Positions 45,194 to 53,636 of a DNA stretch of 64,000 nt are shown here, piece after piece. The translations under genes were made by a program, and so were the position numbers. Below the pieces are notes generated by a model that saw only the letters and a program-made list of their open reading frames with translations, had not been told where the DNA came from and did not search any database. The stretch covers positions 308,464-372,463 of the forward strand of contig NZ_VHKL01000007.1 of NCBI RefSeq assembly GCF_007474605.1. Direction: 5' to 3'. Origin of the DNA: Rhodoligotrophos appendicifer (GTDB lineage Bacteria; Pseudomonadota; Alphaproteobacteria; Rhizobiales; Im1). Each line of letters begins with the position of its first letter. The stretch's first letter is position 1.

Positions 45194-46021
45194 TCAAGAT
45201 TGTGCCTGCCTTGATCCATCGGAGACGTGGACACCCACCGTCAACTTCTCTTCGCCTCCGCCGAGGCGACTGCCCCGCACGGGCGCTGCGCCGAGATAAT
45301 CAAGCGCCGTTGCCACACGCACATGGGCATCAGTTGGGCAAATGCCGTTGGCAGGATCGAAGCCCACCCAGCCCAACCCTGGGATCTTCGCTTCAGCCCA
45401 AGCATGCGACGCCTCCTGCTCCGTCAGCCCGTCGGCGCGGAGAAAATGCCCGGAAACGTAACGAGCCGGAATTCTTAGATGGCGAGCGCAAGCGAGAAAA
45501 ATATGGGTGAGATCCTGGCACACACCGCTTCGCATGGCGAATGCCTCTGCCGCCGTCGTCAGCGAGGTGGTGGGCTGAGTATCAAAGGTGAGCTCATCGT
45601 GAATGGCCGCCAACAGCCGATGCAGCACCGATAGCTCGTCGCGTTCAGACCCGCGTGCCGCGCGTCGCGCAAAAATTCCTAAGGCATCGTCGCAAGCGGT
45701 AAGTGGCGTCTCTCGCAGATAGACTTCCTCCGGCAGACGCTCCACAGTTCCCCGAACGATCCCGTTGGTGTTCGTCGTCTCCACGTCGCCAATGACATTG
45801 ACTGCGAGGCTTTCGATGGGACCGGCAACGGAAAGCATATGGATGATGTTGCCGAAAGCGTCCTCTCCGGATTTCAATCTGCTGTCTGTGTCCGTCTCGA
45901 TTCTCCAGGCGCTGACATGCTGACCCTCATGAGCTCGTGGCGTCAGTCGCAAGCGCTGGACGATTGCCTTTGACGGGCGGTCATAGGCATACACGGTGCT
46001 AAAAGCGATGTGGATTCGCAT
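45194..46021 (-). CDS. Transglutaminase-like protein of the Anbu cluster
   Basis: 275 residues. The N-terminal beta domain (MRIHIAFSTVYAYDRPSKAI; RLRLTPRAHEGQHVSAWRIE) is the bacterial transglutaminase N-terminal region. The papain-like core holds Cys in AMRSGVCQDLTHIFLACARH, His in EASHAWAEAKIPGLGWVGFD and Asp in GFDPANGI. Such proteins may cross-link or cleave peptides. It lies 30 bp after the alpha-E gene and 99 bp before the Anbu start. Confidence 0.92.
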   Translation of the reverse strand: MRIHIAFSTVYAYDRPSKAIVQRLRLTPRAHEGQHVSAWRIETDTDSRLKSGEDAFGNIIHMLSVAGPIESLAVNVIGDVETTNTNGIVRGTVERLPEEVYLRETPLTACDDALGIFARRAARGSERDELSVLHRLLAAIHDELTFDTQPTTSLTTAAEAFAMRSGVCQDLTHIFLACARHLRIPARYVSGHFLRADGLTEQEASHAWAEAKIPGLGWVGFDPANGICPTDAHVRVATALDYLGAAPVRGSRLGGGEEKLTVGVHVSDGSRQAQS

Positions 46022-46051
46022 GGCGGCTTCCGTGTTGTTATGTCGGGTTCG

Positions 46052-46993
46052 TCAGGACAGATATTGTTCGGCGATGGCCGAGCCCAATTTGTCGTTTTCG
46101 GCGATAAAGCCAAGGATGAATTCATGCAGTCCCTGCTGAAAGACATCCTCGATGCGCGTGCTCGAAAGACGCGCCAACGTGCCGCTCGCCAAGCGCTGAG
46201 TCAAACCGCGCCGACCATAACTTTCAGAAATCATATCGGCATATCGGACAATCACATCATAGCAGGCCATCAGGGACCGCGGCATCTGCCGGTTGAGGAT
46301 CAGCAGGTCGGCGACCAGCCATGGTTTTACGCTTTCCCGGTAGACCCAGCGGTAGGCCGTCAGGGCCGAGACTTCGCGCAATATCGTCGTCCAATGAAAA
46401 TAGTCCAGACTGCCGCCGACTTGTTCACTTTCCGGAAGCAGAACGTGATACTTCACGTCCAAAATCCGAGCCGTGTTGTCCGCGCGTTCGACGGCAGAGC
46501 CCAGCCTCATGAACCAGTAGCCATCGTTGCGCAGCATGGTTCGATGAGCCGAGCCATCAAAGCTCAGCGAGACGCCCTTCACAAATTCAAGGAACCGAGT
46601 GAACTCCTCCCGGCCCATGGAGGGGTTCTCCAATCGCTTCATCTCGTGCCAAGCGTCGTTAATCGTCTCCCACATCTCGACCGTCAAAGCCGTCCGCACA
46701 GCACGCGCATTGGTCCTGGCGATGGAAAGACATTGGCGGATCGATGATGGGTTCTGCGGGCTGAATGCCAGGAACTCACGGACCGTCCGCTCATTGGCCG
46801 TCGTGTAGATCGAATTGAAGATGCCCACGGCCCCTGCCGAGGCGACGGCGCTATCCCATTCTCGGCTATCCCCGCCATAGCTCTTGGGAAGAGATGCCAG
46901 CCGCATGGTCGCGTCCAAGATACGGGCCAAATAGTCGGCGCGCTCGATATAGCGTGCAGTCCAATAGAGGTTGCTAGCGGTTCGTGACAGCAT
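46052..46993 (-). CDS. Alpha-E domain protein of the Anbu cluster
   Basis: 313 residues, almost wholly alpha-helical, beginning MLSRTASNLYWTARYIERAD, the alpha-E signature, with LGSAVERADNTARILDVKYH repeating the same motif in the middle. Glu-rich helices give the family its name. No catalytic function is known; it always accompanies the circularly permuted ATP-grasp gene, here 18 bp upstream. Confidence 0.93.
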   Translation of the reverse strand: MLSRTASNLYWTARYIERADYLARILDATMRLASLPKSYGGDSREWDSAVASAGAVGIFNSIYTTANERTVREFLAFSPQNPSSIRQCLSIARTNARAVRTALTVEMWETINDAWHEMKRLENPSMGREEFTRFLEFVKGVSLSFDGSAHRTMLRNDGYWFMRLGSAVERADNTARILDVKYHVLLPESEQVGGSLDYFHWTTILREVSALTAYRWVYRESVKPWLVADLLILNRQMPRSLMACYDVIVRYADMISESYGRRGLTQRLASGTLARLSSTRIEDVFQQGLHEFILGFIAENDKLGSAIAEQYLS

Positions 46994-47011
46994 GGTCAGC
47001 AGATCTGCAGT

Positions 47012-48436
47012 TCAGGCATCGAGCACCCACGTGTCCTTTGTGCCGCCGCCCTGGCTCGAATTCACGACCAAAGACCCCTCCTTCAATGCCACGCGCGTCA
47101 GTCCTCCTGGCACGACCCTGATGCCATCCGCCCCGGTCAAGACAAAGGGCCGCAAATCCACATGTCGAGGCGCAATGCCCGACGTTACAAATGTCGGACA
47201 GGTCGACAGCGCCAAAGTGGGTTGAGCGATGAAGTGGTGGGGCGTCGCTTTGAGCTTTCGCCGAAACTGCTCGATCTCGGCGCGGCTCGCACCAGGCCCA
47301 ACCAGCATACCATAACCGCCGGATCCATTGACTTCCTTCACCACAAGTTCTGGGAGCTTGTCCAGAACATGGCTCAGCGACTCCTTCTCGCGGCAGCGGA
47401 GAGTGGGCACGTTCTTCAGGATCGGCTCCTCTCCGGTGAAGAACTTCACGATCTCGGGCATGTAACTATAGACCGCCTTATCATCGGCCACGCCGGTCCC
47501 TACTGCATTGGCGAGTGTAACGTTCCCCGCCTCATAGGCACTCATCAGGCCGGGAACTCCAAGCACTGAATCGCCGCGAAAAACCAGCGGATCCAGAAAA
47601 TCGTCGTCGATGCGCCGGTAAATCACGTCGACCCGCTTGGGGCCATCGGTCGTGCGCATGTAGACGACCTCGTCCTGCACGAAAAGATCGGGTCCTTCCA
47701 CCAGTTCCACGCCGAGCTTATCCGCCAGAAAAGAGTGCTCATAGAAGGCTGAGTTGTACGATCCGGGAGTCAGAAGCACCACATTGGGATCGCGGGTCCT
47801 CAGAGGTGCCACAGAATGCAAAGTGGCAAGCAGACCGTCCGTGTAGGTCTCCACGGGCGCAACCTTGATCTCTTCGAACAACTCCGGAAAGAGGCGGATC
47901 ATCACCTCTCGGTTCTGCAGCATGTAGCTGACGCCGGATGGCGTTCTGACATTGTCCTCAAGCACATAGAAGGTACTGTCGTCGACCCGGACGAGATCAA
48001 TTCCCGCCAAGTGAACATAGATGCCGTGCGGCACCGGTCGTCCCACCATCTCCAGGCAGAAATGCTGGTTTCCCAACACCAGGTCGGCAGGAATAATTCC
48101 GGCTTTGAGAATCTCACGCTTACCGTAGACGTCGGTCAGGAACGCGTTCAGCGCCGTTACCCGCTGCTTCAATCCCTTTTCAAGAACCGCCCACTCCTCC
48201 TTCGTAAGCACGCGAGGAATGATGTCGAAAGGGATCAGTCTTTCAGCTGCCTCGGCTTCGCCATAGACGGCGAAGGTGATCCCGATCCTTCTGAAAAAGA
48301 GTTCGGCTTGACTTCGGCGTGTCGCGAGGAGGTCGCGCGGTGCCTCATCAAGCCAAGTCTTGACCTTTTCGTAAGCAGCGCGAACAGCCAATGGGTCTCC
48401 ATCGGACATGCCGTGCATCTCGTCGAACGTAGCCAT
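47012..48436 (-). CDS. Circularly permuted ATP-grasp protein of the Anbu cluster
   Basis: Started at the ATG at 48436 (474 residues) because GGGGAGGG lies just before it; the frame extends to 48469. Family stretches: ERLIPFDIIPRVLTKEEWAV, GIYVHLAGIDLVRVDDSTFY, VLEDNVRTPSGVSYML, VVLLTPGSYNSAFYEHSFLA and VVKEVNGSGGYGMLVGPGAS. The Asp/Asn/Lys and Gly-rich loops match an ATP-grasp ligase with permuted order. It probably ligates a carboxylate to an amine, perhaps building a peptide handled by the transglutaminase and Anbu. First gene of the cluster. Confidence 0.93.
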   Translation of the reverse strand: MATFDEMHGMSDGDPLAVRAAYEKVKTWLDEAPRDLLATRRSQAELFFRRIGITFAVYGEAEAAERLIPFDIIPRVLTKEEWAVLEKGLKQRVTALNAFLTDVYGKREILKAGIIPADLVLGNQHFCLEMVGRPVPHGIYVHLAGIDLVRVDDSTFYVLEDNVRTPSGVSYMLQNREVMIRLFPELFEEIKVAPVETYTDGLLATLHSVAPLRTRDPNVVLLTPGSYNSAFYEHSFLADKLGVELVEGPDLFVQDEVVYMRTTDGPKRVDVIYRRIDDDFLDPLVFRGDSVLGVPGLMSAYEAGNVTLANAVGTGVADDKAVYSYMPEIVKFFTGEEPILKNVPTLRCREKESLSHVLDKLPELVVKEVNGSGGYGMLVGPGASRAEIEQFRRKLKATPHHFIAQPTLALSTCPTFVTSGIAPRHVDLRPFVLTGADGIRVVPGGLTRVALKEGSLVVNSSQGGGTKDTWVLDA

Positions 48437-48675
48437 GACCCTCCCCATCTCATCCGGCGCGCGATGCAAACGTGCAACGTTTAGTCAGCAATGTCTATGC
48501 CAGCCCCCACACCTCGATTTTCCGCGGGAGCAGTGACGGAGAATGCCCTTAGTGAAAGCAACTGGCTACAAACTGAGCACCCTTACATGTCTGGTCTCGG
48601 CGGAAACTCGCTTAGCCTGACAAAGATCCAAAACCTGCACTATGGTCCCTCCAAAGCAATCGTATGGAGGGTGAG

Positions 48676-48927
48676 ATGGCCGTTTGGGATCGTGATGAAG
48701 GCGGGCTTATCATGCTTCGTCCGTTGGCGGGGTACGAGACGGCGGTGGTCGCAGAGAGTGCTGGCGCCCTTCGTATTGAACACAGCACGACCCCGGATCC
48801 TGCAGGGCCTCGGGATGCCCTGCAGCTGATTCTGACTTCAGCCCAGGCAAAGACGTTGGCGGGAGCCCTTCTGCGCATGGCGGAGCAAATCGAACGGCCG
48901 GCTCCACCAGGAGTCCTGGCCAACTGA
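48676..48927 (+). CDS. Small hypothetical protein, 83 residues
   Basis: Started at the ATG at 48676, preceded by GGAGG; an ATG four codons earlier overlaps that site. Reads MAVWDRDEGGLIMLRPLAGY, then EHSTTPDPAGPRDALQLILT and AQAKTLAGALLRMAEQIERP. The C-terminal helix resembles small alphaproteobacterial proteins that I cannot name. Divergent from the Anbu cluster with 239 bp between the starts. Confidence 0.6.
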   Translation: MAVWDRDEGGLIMLRPLAGYETAVVAESAGALRIEHSTTPDPAGPRDALQLILTSAQAKTLAGALLRMAEQIERPAPPGVLAN

Positions 48928-49040
48928 AGAAGGCCGATTGTACTCTGCGAAGAAGCGCTATAGCTTCCGATATGAGTGAATCGGGGATGCGATGATGGGG
49001 AAGATCGTCGTCGAACTGACGTCGATGTGAGGTTTCGGGG

Positions 49041-49406
49041 ATGAAATACGGCGTTCTGTTCCTGCTGTTCCTGGTGGCGGGGTGCACCAATCTCACTTTG
49101 CGCGACGAGGCGCCCCATTACAGCTGGGTGGCGAAGCGCGGCCTCGATCGCAGCACGGCTTGCGTTGCGGGGGCGCTGGACGATGCGTTCAGGCAAAGTT
49201 CGCCGATTGACCGGCCTATCGTCCATCGCGTGAGCACAATCGAAAAGGGCCAGATCTATGTGGTCCGTCCGGAACTCGACCGAGTCTGGGGGCAACTCTA
49301 CAAGGTTCGGCTCATGATGCTCACCGACAGAGAAACAGTCATAGACCTCTACGCCCTCCCCGCCTGGATGAATCCCGTTAAGGCCGCGTTGCGCCGCTGC
49401 TTGTGA
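49041..49406 (+). CDS. Small putative lipoprotein
   Basis: 121 residues with lipobox LVAGC (MKYGVLFLLFLVAGCTNLTL; Cys15). The mature part contains AKRGLDRSTACVAGALDDAF and KGQIYVVRPELDRVWGQLYK. Three Cys besides the lipobox would allow disulfides. Family unknown. Ends 67 bp before tRNA-Ser. Confidence 0.65.
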   Translation: MKYGVLFLLFLVAGCTNLTLRDEAPHYSWVAKRGLDRSTACVAGALDDAFRQSSPIDRPIVHRVSTIEKGQIYVVRPELDRVWGQLYKVRLMMLTDRETVIDLYALPAWMNPVKAALRRCL

Positions 49407-49435
49407 GGTTTAGGCAAGAGGTTTCGGTCGTTGCT

Positions 49436-49464
49436 TTGCAAAGGCTGGATCAAATGCTATTAGC
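49436..49464 (+). promoter_or_regulatory. Possible promoter of tRNA-Ser
   Basis: TTGCAA (49436-49441), 17-bp spacer and TATTAG (49459-49464), ten bases before the tRNA gene. Confidence 0.35.
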
Positions 49465-49473
49465 GCGGGCTCT

Positions 49474-49563
49474 GGAGGGGTGGCCGAGTGGTTTAAGGCA
49501 GCGGTCTTGAAAACCGCCGTGCGTGCAAGCGCACCGTGGGTTCGAATCCCACCCCCTCCGCCA
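49474..49563 (+). tRNA. tRNA-Ser(TGA)
   Basis: Acceptor GGAGGGG pairs with CCCCTCC; anticodon loop CTTGAAA gives TGA; a long variable arm (GTGCGTGCAAGCGCAC) marks it as a class II tRNA; T-arm GGGTTCGAATCCC; discriminator G and encoded CCA at 49561-49563. A tyrosine integrase gene follows 143 bp downstream on the same strand. Confidence 0.97.
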
Positions 49564-49706
49564 GATCTTCGTCTACCCATGTCCACTGTCGTCCATTTCG
49601 ACCTTGAGATTTCCAGGTTTAAGCCCTTTTGACGTTTGCTGTTGTCCGCCAACGTCTGCTACCATCCAGCTCGATGATATGGGTAGGAGCATGGGTAGGA
49701 TTTGGC

Positions 49707-50951
49707 ATGCCGCGGACCATCAATCGGCTGAGCGCGCTCAAAGTCGCTTCAACCTCGGCAAAGGGCATGCACCCGGATGGGGCCGGTCTCTATCTGCAAA
49801 TCACTGGCACCGGTGCAAAAAGTTGGATCTTCCGCTTCAAACTTCACAAACGCAGCCGGGACATGGGACTGGGCTCCGCATCGCTGATCTCACTCGCCGA
49901 TGTACGCAGAGAGGCTGAGAAGGCAAGAGCCCTCCTGCGTCTCGGCATCGATCCCATTCAGGCTCGAAAATCTGATCGCGCTCAAGAGCTTCTGAGCGCC
50001 TCTCGCGCCAAGACCTTTGACGACTGCGCGTCTCAATACATTGCTGACCACAAGGTGGCGTGGCGGAATCCAAAGCACGTTCAGCAGTGGGAGAACACAT
50101 TGCAGACCTATGCGTCCCCTGTCTTCGGGAGCTTTCCCGTTGCAGATGTGGACACGGGCCTCGTTCTTCAGGTGCTGAAGCCGATCTGGCTCTCCAAGCC
50201 TGAGACCGCGAGCCGCTTGCGGGGCCGGATCGAGAGCATTCTGGGATGGGCCGCGACCATGGGGTATCGCAGCGGCGAGAATCCCGCCCGCTGGCGCGCC
50301 CATCTTGAGAACCTCCTCCCGGCGAAGGGCAAGGTCCGTGCGGTCAAGCATCATGAGGCCCTCCCCTACACTGAAGTTGCCGACTTCCTTATGTCGTTCG
50401 CGGAGGACACCAGCATCTCAGCCGAAGCGATGCGCTTCACCATTCTTACCGCGAGCCGCACAGGAGAGGCGCTGGGTGCACGGTGGGAGGAGTTCGATCT
50501 CGAGCAAGGAATCTGGACAGTTCCGGCCTCACGCATGAAGGCTGGCAAACAACACCGTGTTCCTCTCTCCCCCGAATTAATCGCCCTCCTCCACAGGCTG
50601 GCTAGTCTTCGCCAGAACGACTTCGTCTTTCCTGGCCAACGTTTCCTGAAGCCTCTGTCGAACATGGCTTTGCTCATGATGCTTCGTAGGCTGGGAAGAC
50701 CGGACATCACCGTGCATGGGTTTCGGAGCTCATTCAGGGACTGGGTCGCCGATCAAACCAATTTTCCTCGAGACGTTGCAGAGATGGCTCTGGCTCATGC
50801 GGTCGGTGATGCAGTGGAAGCTGCCTATCGGCGTGGTGAGATGTTCGAGAAACGGCGAAGGCTGATGGTCGCCTGGGCAAATTATTGCTGCTCAGAACAT
50901 CGCGACCATAGAAACAATGTCACACCGATGCGCACCGGAGCATCTGTCTGA
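49707..50951 (+). CDS. Tyrosine integrase next to tRNA-Ser
   Basis: Started at the ATG at 49707 (414 residues; AGGA upstream) giving MPRTINRLSALKVASTSAKG. DUF4102 arm-binding domain (DGAGLYLQITGTGAKSWIFR then RFKLHKRSRDMGLGSASLIS), SAM-like core domain (~110-205), and catalytic domain with Arg in TASRTGEALGARWEEFDL, Lys in AGKQHRVPLS, HGFRSSFRDWVA, His in ALAHAVGDAV and Tyr in EAAYRRGEMF. All catalytic residues are present, so it may be active. No second copy of the tRNA-Ser 3' end is visible, so the element it belongs to either ends beyond the window or has lost an end. Confidence 0.93.
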   Translation: MPRTINRLSALKVASTSAKGMHPDGAGLYLQITGTGAKSWIFRFKLHKRSRDMGLGSASLISLADVRREAEKARALLRLGIDPIQARKSDRAQELLSASRAKTFDDCASQYIADHKVAWRNPKHVQQWENTLQTYASPVFGSFPVADVDTGLVLQVLKPIWLSKPETASRLRGRIESILGWAATMGYRSGENPARWRAHLENLLPAKGKVRAVKHHEALPYTEVADFLMSFAEDTSISAEAMRFTILTASRTGEALGARWEEFDLEQGIWTVPASRMKAGKQHRVPLSPELIALLHRLASLRQNDFVFPGQRFLKPLSNMALLMMLRRLGRPDITVHGFRSSFRDWVADQTNFPRDVAEMALAHAVGDAVEAAYRRGEMFEKRRRLMVAWANYCCSEHRDHRNNVTPMRTGASV

Positions 50952-51028
50952 CGCAAAGCGAAAGCAGTGTGGCCTCGCACGGGAGGCACTTGTTCTCTTG
51001 CCGCCGAGGAGCGCGGACGTCTCTTCGA

Positions 51029-51139
51029 ATGCTCCGGCAGCCGTTTATTGATCGCGGAAGCGCCTCTGCGGTTCTTGCCACCATCGTCGCCGCCTGTGCC
51101 GTGCTGCTGATGCCTGAGGCTCAGTACTGGCTCGACTAA
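51029..51139 (+). CDS. Possible small membrane protein, 36 residues
   Basis: ATG-started frame reading MLRQPFIDRGSASAVLATIV, then a hydrophobic AACAVLLMPEAQYWLD. No ribosome site. It looks like the tail end of a membrane protein and may be a remnant left by the integrase-linked insertion; support is weak. Confidence 0.2.
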   Translation: MLRQPFIDRGSASAVLATIVAACAVLLMPEAQYWLD

Positions 51140-51173
51140 GTTTCAGATGCACCGGGCTCAGCCGGTGTGCCGG

Positions 51174-52310
51174 TCAAGCGAGCTCCTTGAGCCGATCTTC
51201 TGAGGTTGACCCAGCAAGGCTTGCATCAATCCGTTTGAAGGTTGCCAGCGCCTGGCCGACGACCTGATCCATATTATAATAGCGATAGGTGGCCAGACGG
51301 CCCACAAACCAAACACCCTTCTCGGCTTTGGCCAAAGCTTCATACCTCTTATAGAGGGCGGAATTCTCTGGTCGCGGTATGGGATAGTAAGGGTCTCCCT
51401 CCGCGCACGGATACTCATAGGTTATTGTTGTTCGCGGATGAGTTTGCCCCGTGAGGTGTTTGTATTCAGTAACCCGCGTGTAGGGCTCACCCTGGGGATA
51501 ATTGATCACTGCAACCGGCTGGTGATGCTCTACATCCAAAGTGACGTGCTTGAACTCAAGACAACGATACGGAAGTTTACCATAGCAATAGTCAAAATAC
51601 TGATCGATTGGTCCGGTGAAAATCACCCGCTTATGTGCAACTTGGCCTTTGATTTCAGCATAGTCGACACCCGTCTGTATATCGATATTGGGAAGGTCCA
51701 ACATTCTTTTAAACATTCTTGTATACCCTTCAGCTGGCATGTACTGGTAGGTATCAGAGAAATATCGGTCATCCTCATTGGCCCGTGTGGGCACCCGCGA
51801 CGTCACCGATTTATCGAGTTCCGCAGGCTCCAGGCCCCATTGTTTTCGCGTATAGCTACGAAAGAACTTTTCATAGAGATCTCTTCCCACCCGTGCGAGC
51901 ACCACATCTTCTGATGTTCTGATTTCGCTGATGGGTTCCGCCCGCGCTCGCAGGAATGTCTCGACCTCTTCGTCGGTCTTGAGCTGCAAGCCATAGAGGA
52001 CGTTGATTGTCGTGCGATTTATAGGAATGGGGACCAGTTGACCGTCCACGTGAGCGAGAACTCGGTGCTCATAAGGCCGCCAATCGGTGAAGCGCGACAG
52101 ATACTCGAAAATCATCTCTGAGTTGGTGTGAAAGATGTGCGGGCCATATCGGTGCATGAGCACGCCGGATGCATCGTAGCAGTCAAACGCATTTCCGCCG
52201 ACGTGCTCACGGCGGTCGATCACCAGAACGCGTCCTCCGCGAACGCTAGCAAGGCGTTCCGCCATCACGCTGCCGGCAAAACCGGCACCGACGATCAACC
52301 AGTCATACAT
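51174..52310 (-). CDS. glf: UDP-galactopyranose mutase
   Basis: 378 residues. FAD-binding start MYDWLIVGAGFAGSVMAERL, GGNAFDCYDASGVLMHRYGP then HIFHTNSEMIFEYL, substrate-binding YTRKQWGLEPAELDKSVTSR and VPTRANEDDRYFSDTYQYMP, and the flavin-contact end VGRLATYRYYNMDQVVGQAL. It interconverts UDP-galactopyranose and UDP-galactofuranose for surface glycans. Its start overlaps the glycosyltransferase stop by 8 bp. Confidence 0.95.
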   Translation of the reverse strand: MYDWLIVGAGFAGSVMAERLASVRGGRVLVIDRREHVGGNAFDCYDASGVLMHRYGPHIFHTNSEMIFEYLSRFTDWRPYEHRVLAHVDGQLVPIPINRTTINVLYGLQLKTDEEVETFLRARAEPISEIRTSEDVVLARVGRDLYEKFFRSYTRKQWGLEPAELDKSVTSRVPTRANEDDRYFSDTYQYMPAEGYTRMFKRMLDLPNIDIQTGVDYAEIKGQVAHKRVIFTGPIDQYFDYCYGKLPYRCLEFKHVTLDVEHHQPVAVINYPQGEPYTRVTEYKHLTGQTHPRTTITYEYPCAEGDPYYPIPRPENSALYKRYEALAKAEKGVWFVGRLATYRYYNMDQVVGQALATFKRIDASLAGSTSEDRLKELA

Positions 52311-53514
52311 GTGCCTGTTCCCCCTCTACCTGGCGAACCTTTTGAGTGGTATGAGGATCCGTTCGGCAGAGCGCCCGCTTTAACAAGGACTCCATGGAGG
52401 CCCAGGTGCCGTCCCAGGACATACTCTTGAGCCGGCGATCCACTCGGTCCAGCCACGGCTTCATGGGCCGCTGCATGACCATCTCGACCTTGGTCACCAT
52501 GGCGGCCGCATCCTCTGCAATCTCCACCAAGCCAGAGGTGCCGTAGGGCTCCACTACGTCGGCGATCGCGGTCGAAACCAGGGGAAGCCCGGCGGATAGA
52601 AATTCAGGCGTCTTGGTCGGACTGATGAAGCGGGTTGCCTCGTTGCGGGCAAACGGCATGAATCCGGCATTCCACCCCGAAATATATGCGGGAAGTTCGG
52701 CGTAGCTCTTCCCCCCCAGCCAGTGTAAATTTTCTCTTCGAGGCAAAAGCGCGGGATCGATCTTAACAACGGGGCCGATCATGACGATTTGCCAGTCCGG
52801 CCGTGCATCTGCAACCGCACTGACGAGATCGACATCCATGCGTTCGTCAATGACCCCGAAAAACCCAATCCGCGGCCGCGGTAACGCTCTCTGATCCTCA
52901 GGATCAGGCAGCGTGCCGGACCGCGCTTTTGAAAAATGTTCTTTGTCTATGCTGCTGGGAAAAGCGTGAATGTTATGGTGCGATTTTTTTTTCGCTTCAT
53001 AGAGGCTATGGCCTCCTGTGAAGACCACATGCGCTAAGGACAGGAGCGCGCTCTCCAAATCACGCATGATCTTCGGCGCACCACGGAACGCAGACAACTC
53101 ATCCATGCAATCATAGACATACAGATCCGGCGTCACGTGAGCGCTGAAGCGGAGCGCCATTGGCGTGTAGTACCAGAAGATCAGGAACCCGTTCTGGCGG
53201 TTTGAGACCAGGCAGTCGAGGAATCGGCGCTGCTCTTCAATGGCCTCTTTCTCCCCAATGCCGATCGGAAGTACCGGCACCGCGATAATGATCCCATTTG
53301 GTTGGTGTCTCAGTTCGAGCCGGCCTGCGGCGCCGTCCTCATAGATCGGTTCTTCGATGTAATAAATCCGCCTGCCGAGAGAGGCTCTGCTCAGCAAATG
53401 CTGAGGTCTTTGATATACGAAATCCCACCTGAGATGTGAGAAGCATATAATAGTTTGCTCTTCTTTATATGTACTTCCATCTTTGCGGTATTCGCCTGAA
53501 GAAATCTGCAACAT
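52303..53514 (-). CDS. Glycosyltransferase, GT-B fold (family 1/4-like)
   Basis: Started at the ATG at 53514 (403 residues); a GTG at 53538 is also possible. Near the N-terminus IICFSHLRWDFVYQRPQHLL, a phrase typical of this family; the donor half contains RPRIGFFGVIDERMDVDLVS, FMPFARNEATRFISPTKTPE and FLSAGLPLVSTAIADVVEPY, where the Glu of the EX7E-like donor site would lie. Likely adds sugars (possibly galactofuranose, given the neighbouring mutase) to an extracellular polymer. First of the two-gene overlap with glf; 122 bp separate it from the ABC exporter gene. Confidence 0.88.
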   Translation of the reverse strand: MLQISSGEYRKDGSTYKEEQTIICFSHLRWDFVYQRPQHLLSRASLGRRIYYIEEPIYEDGAAGRLELRHQPNGIIIAVPVLPIGIGEKEAIEEQRRFLDCLVSNRQNGFLIFWYYTPMALRFSAHVTPDLYVYDCMDELSAFRGAPKIMRDLESALLSLAHVVFTGGHSLYEAKKKSHHNIHAFPSSIDKEHFSKARSGTLPDPEDQRALPRPRIGFFGVIDERMDVDLVSAVADARPDWQIVMIGPVVKIDPALLPRRENLHWLGGKSYAELPAYISGWNAGFMPFARNEATRFISPTKTPEFLSAGLPLVSTAIADVVEPYGTSGLVEIAEDAAAMVTKVEMVMQRPMKPWLDRVDRRLKSMSWDGTWASMESLLKRALCRTDPHTTQKVRQVEGEQAHV

Positions 53515-53636
53515 TATAAACCCCAACTCAGACTGCACGTCGATATCTTGGACGCAAATCTAAGAACTGGGGTGTTTGCTGTTCGTTTCACATTTGACGC
53601 GTACGGTTTCGTACATGGTTCAACCGGCCAGACATC

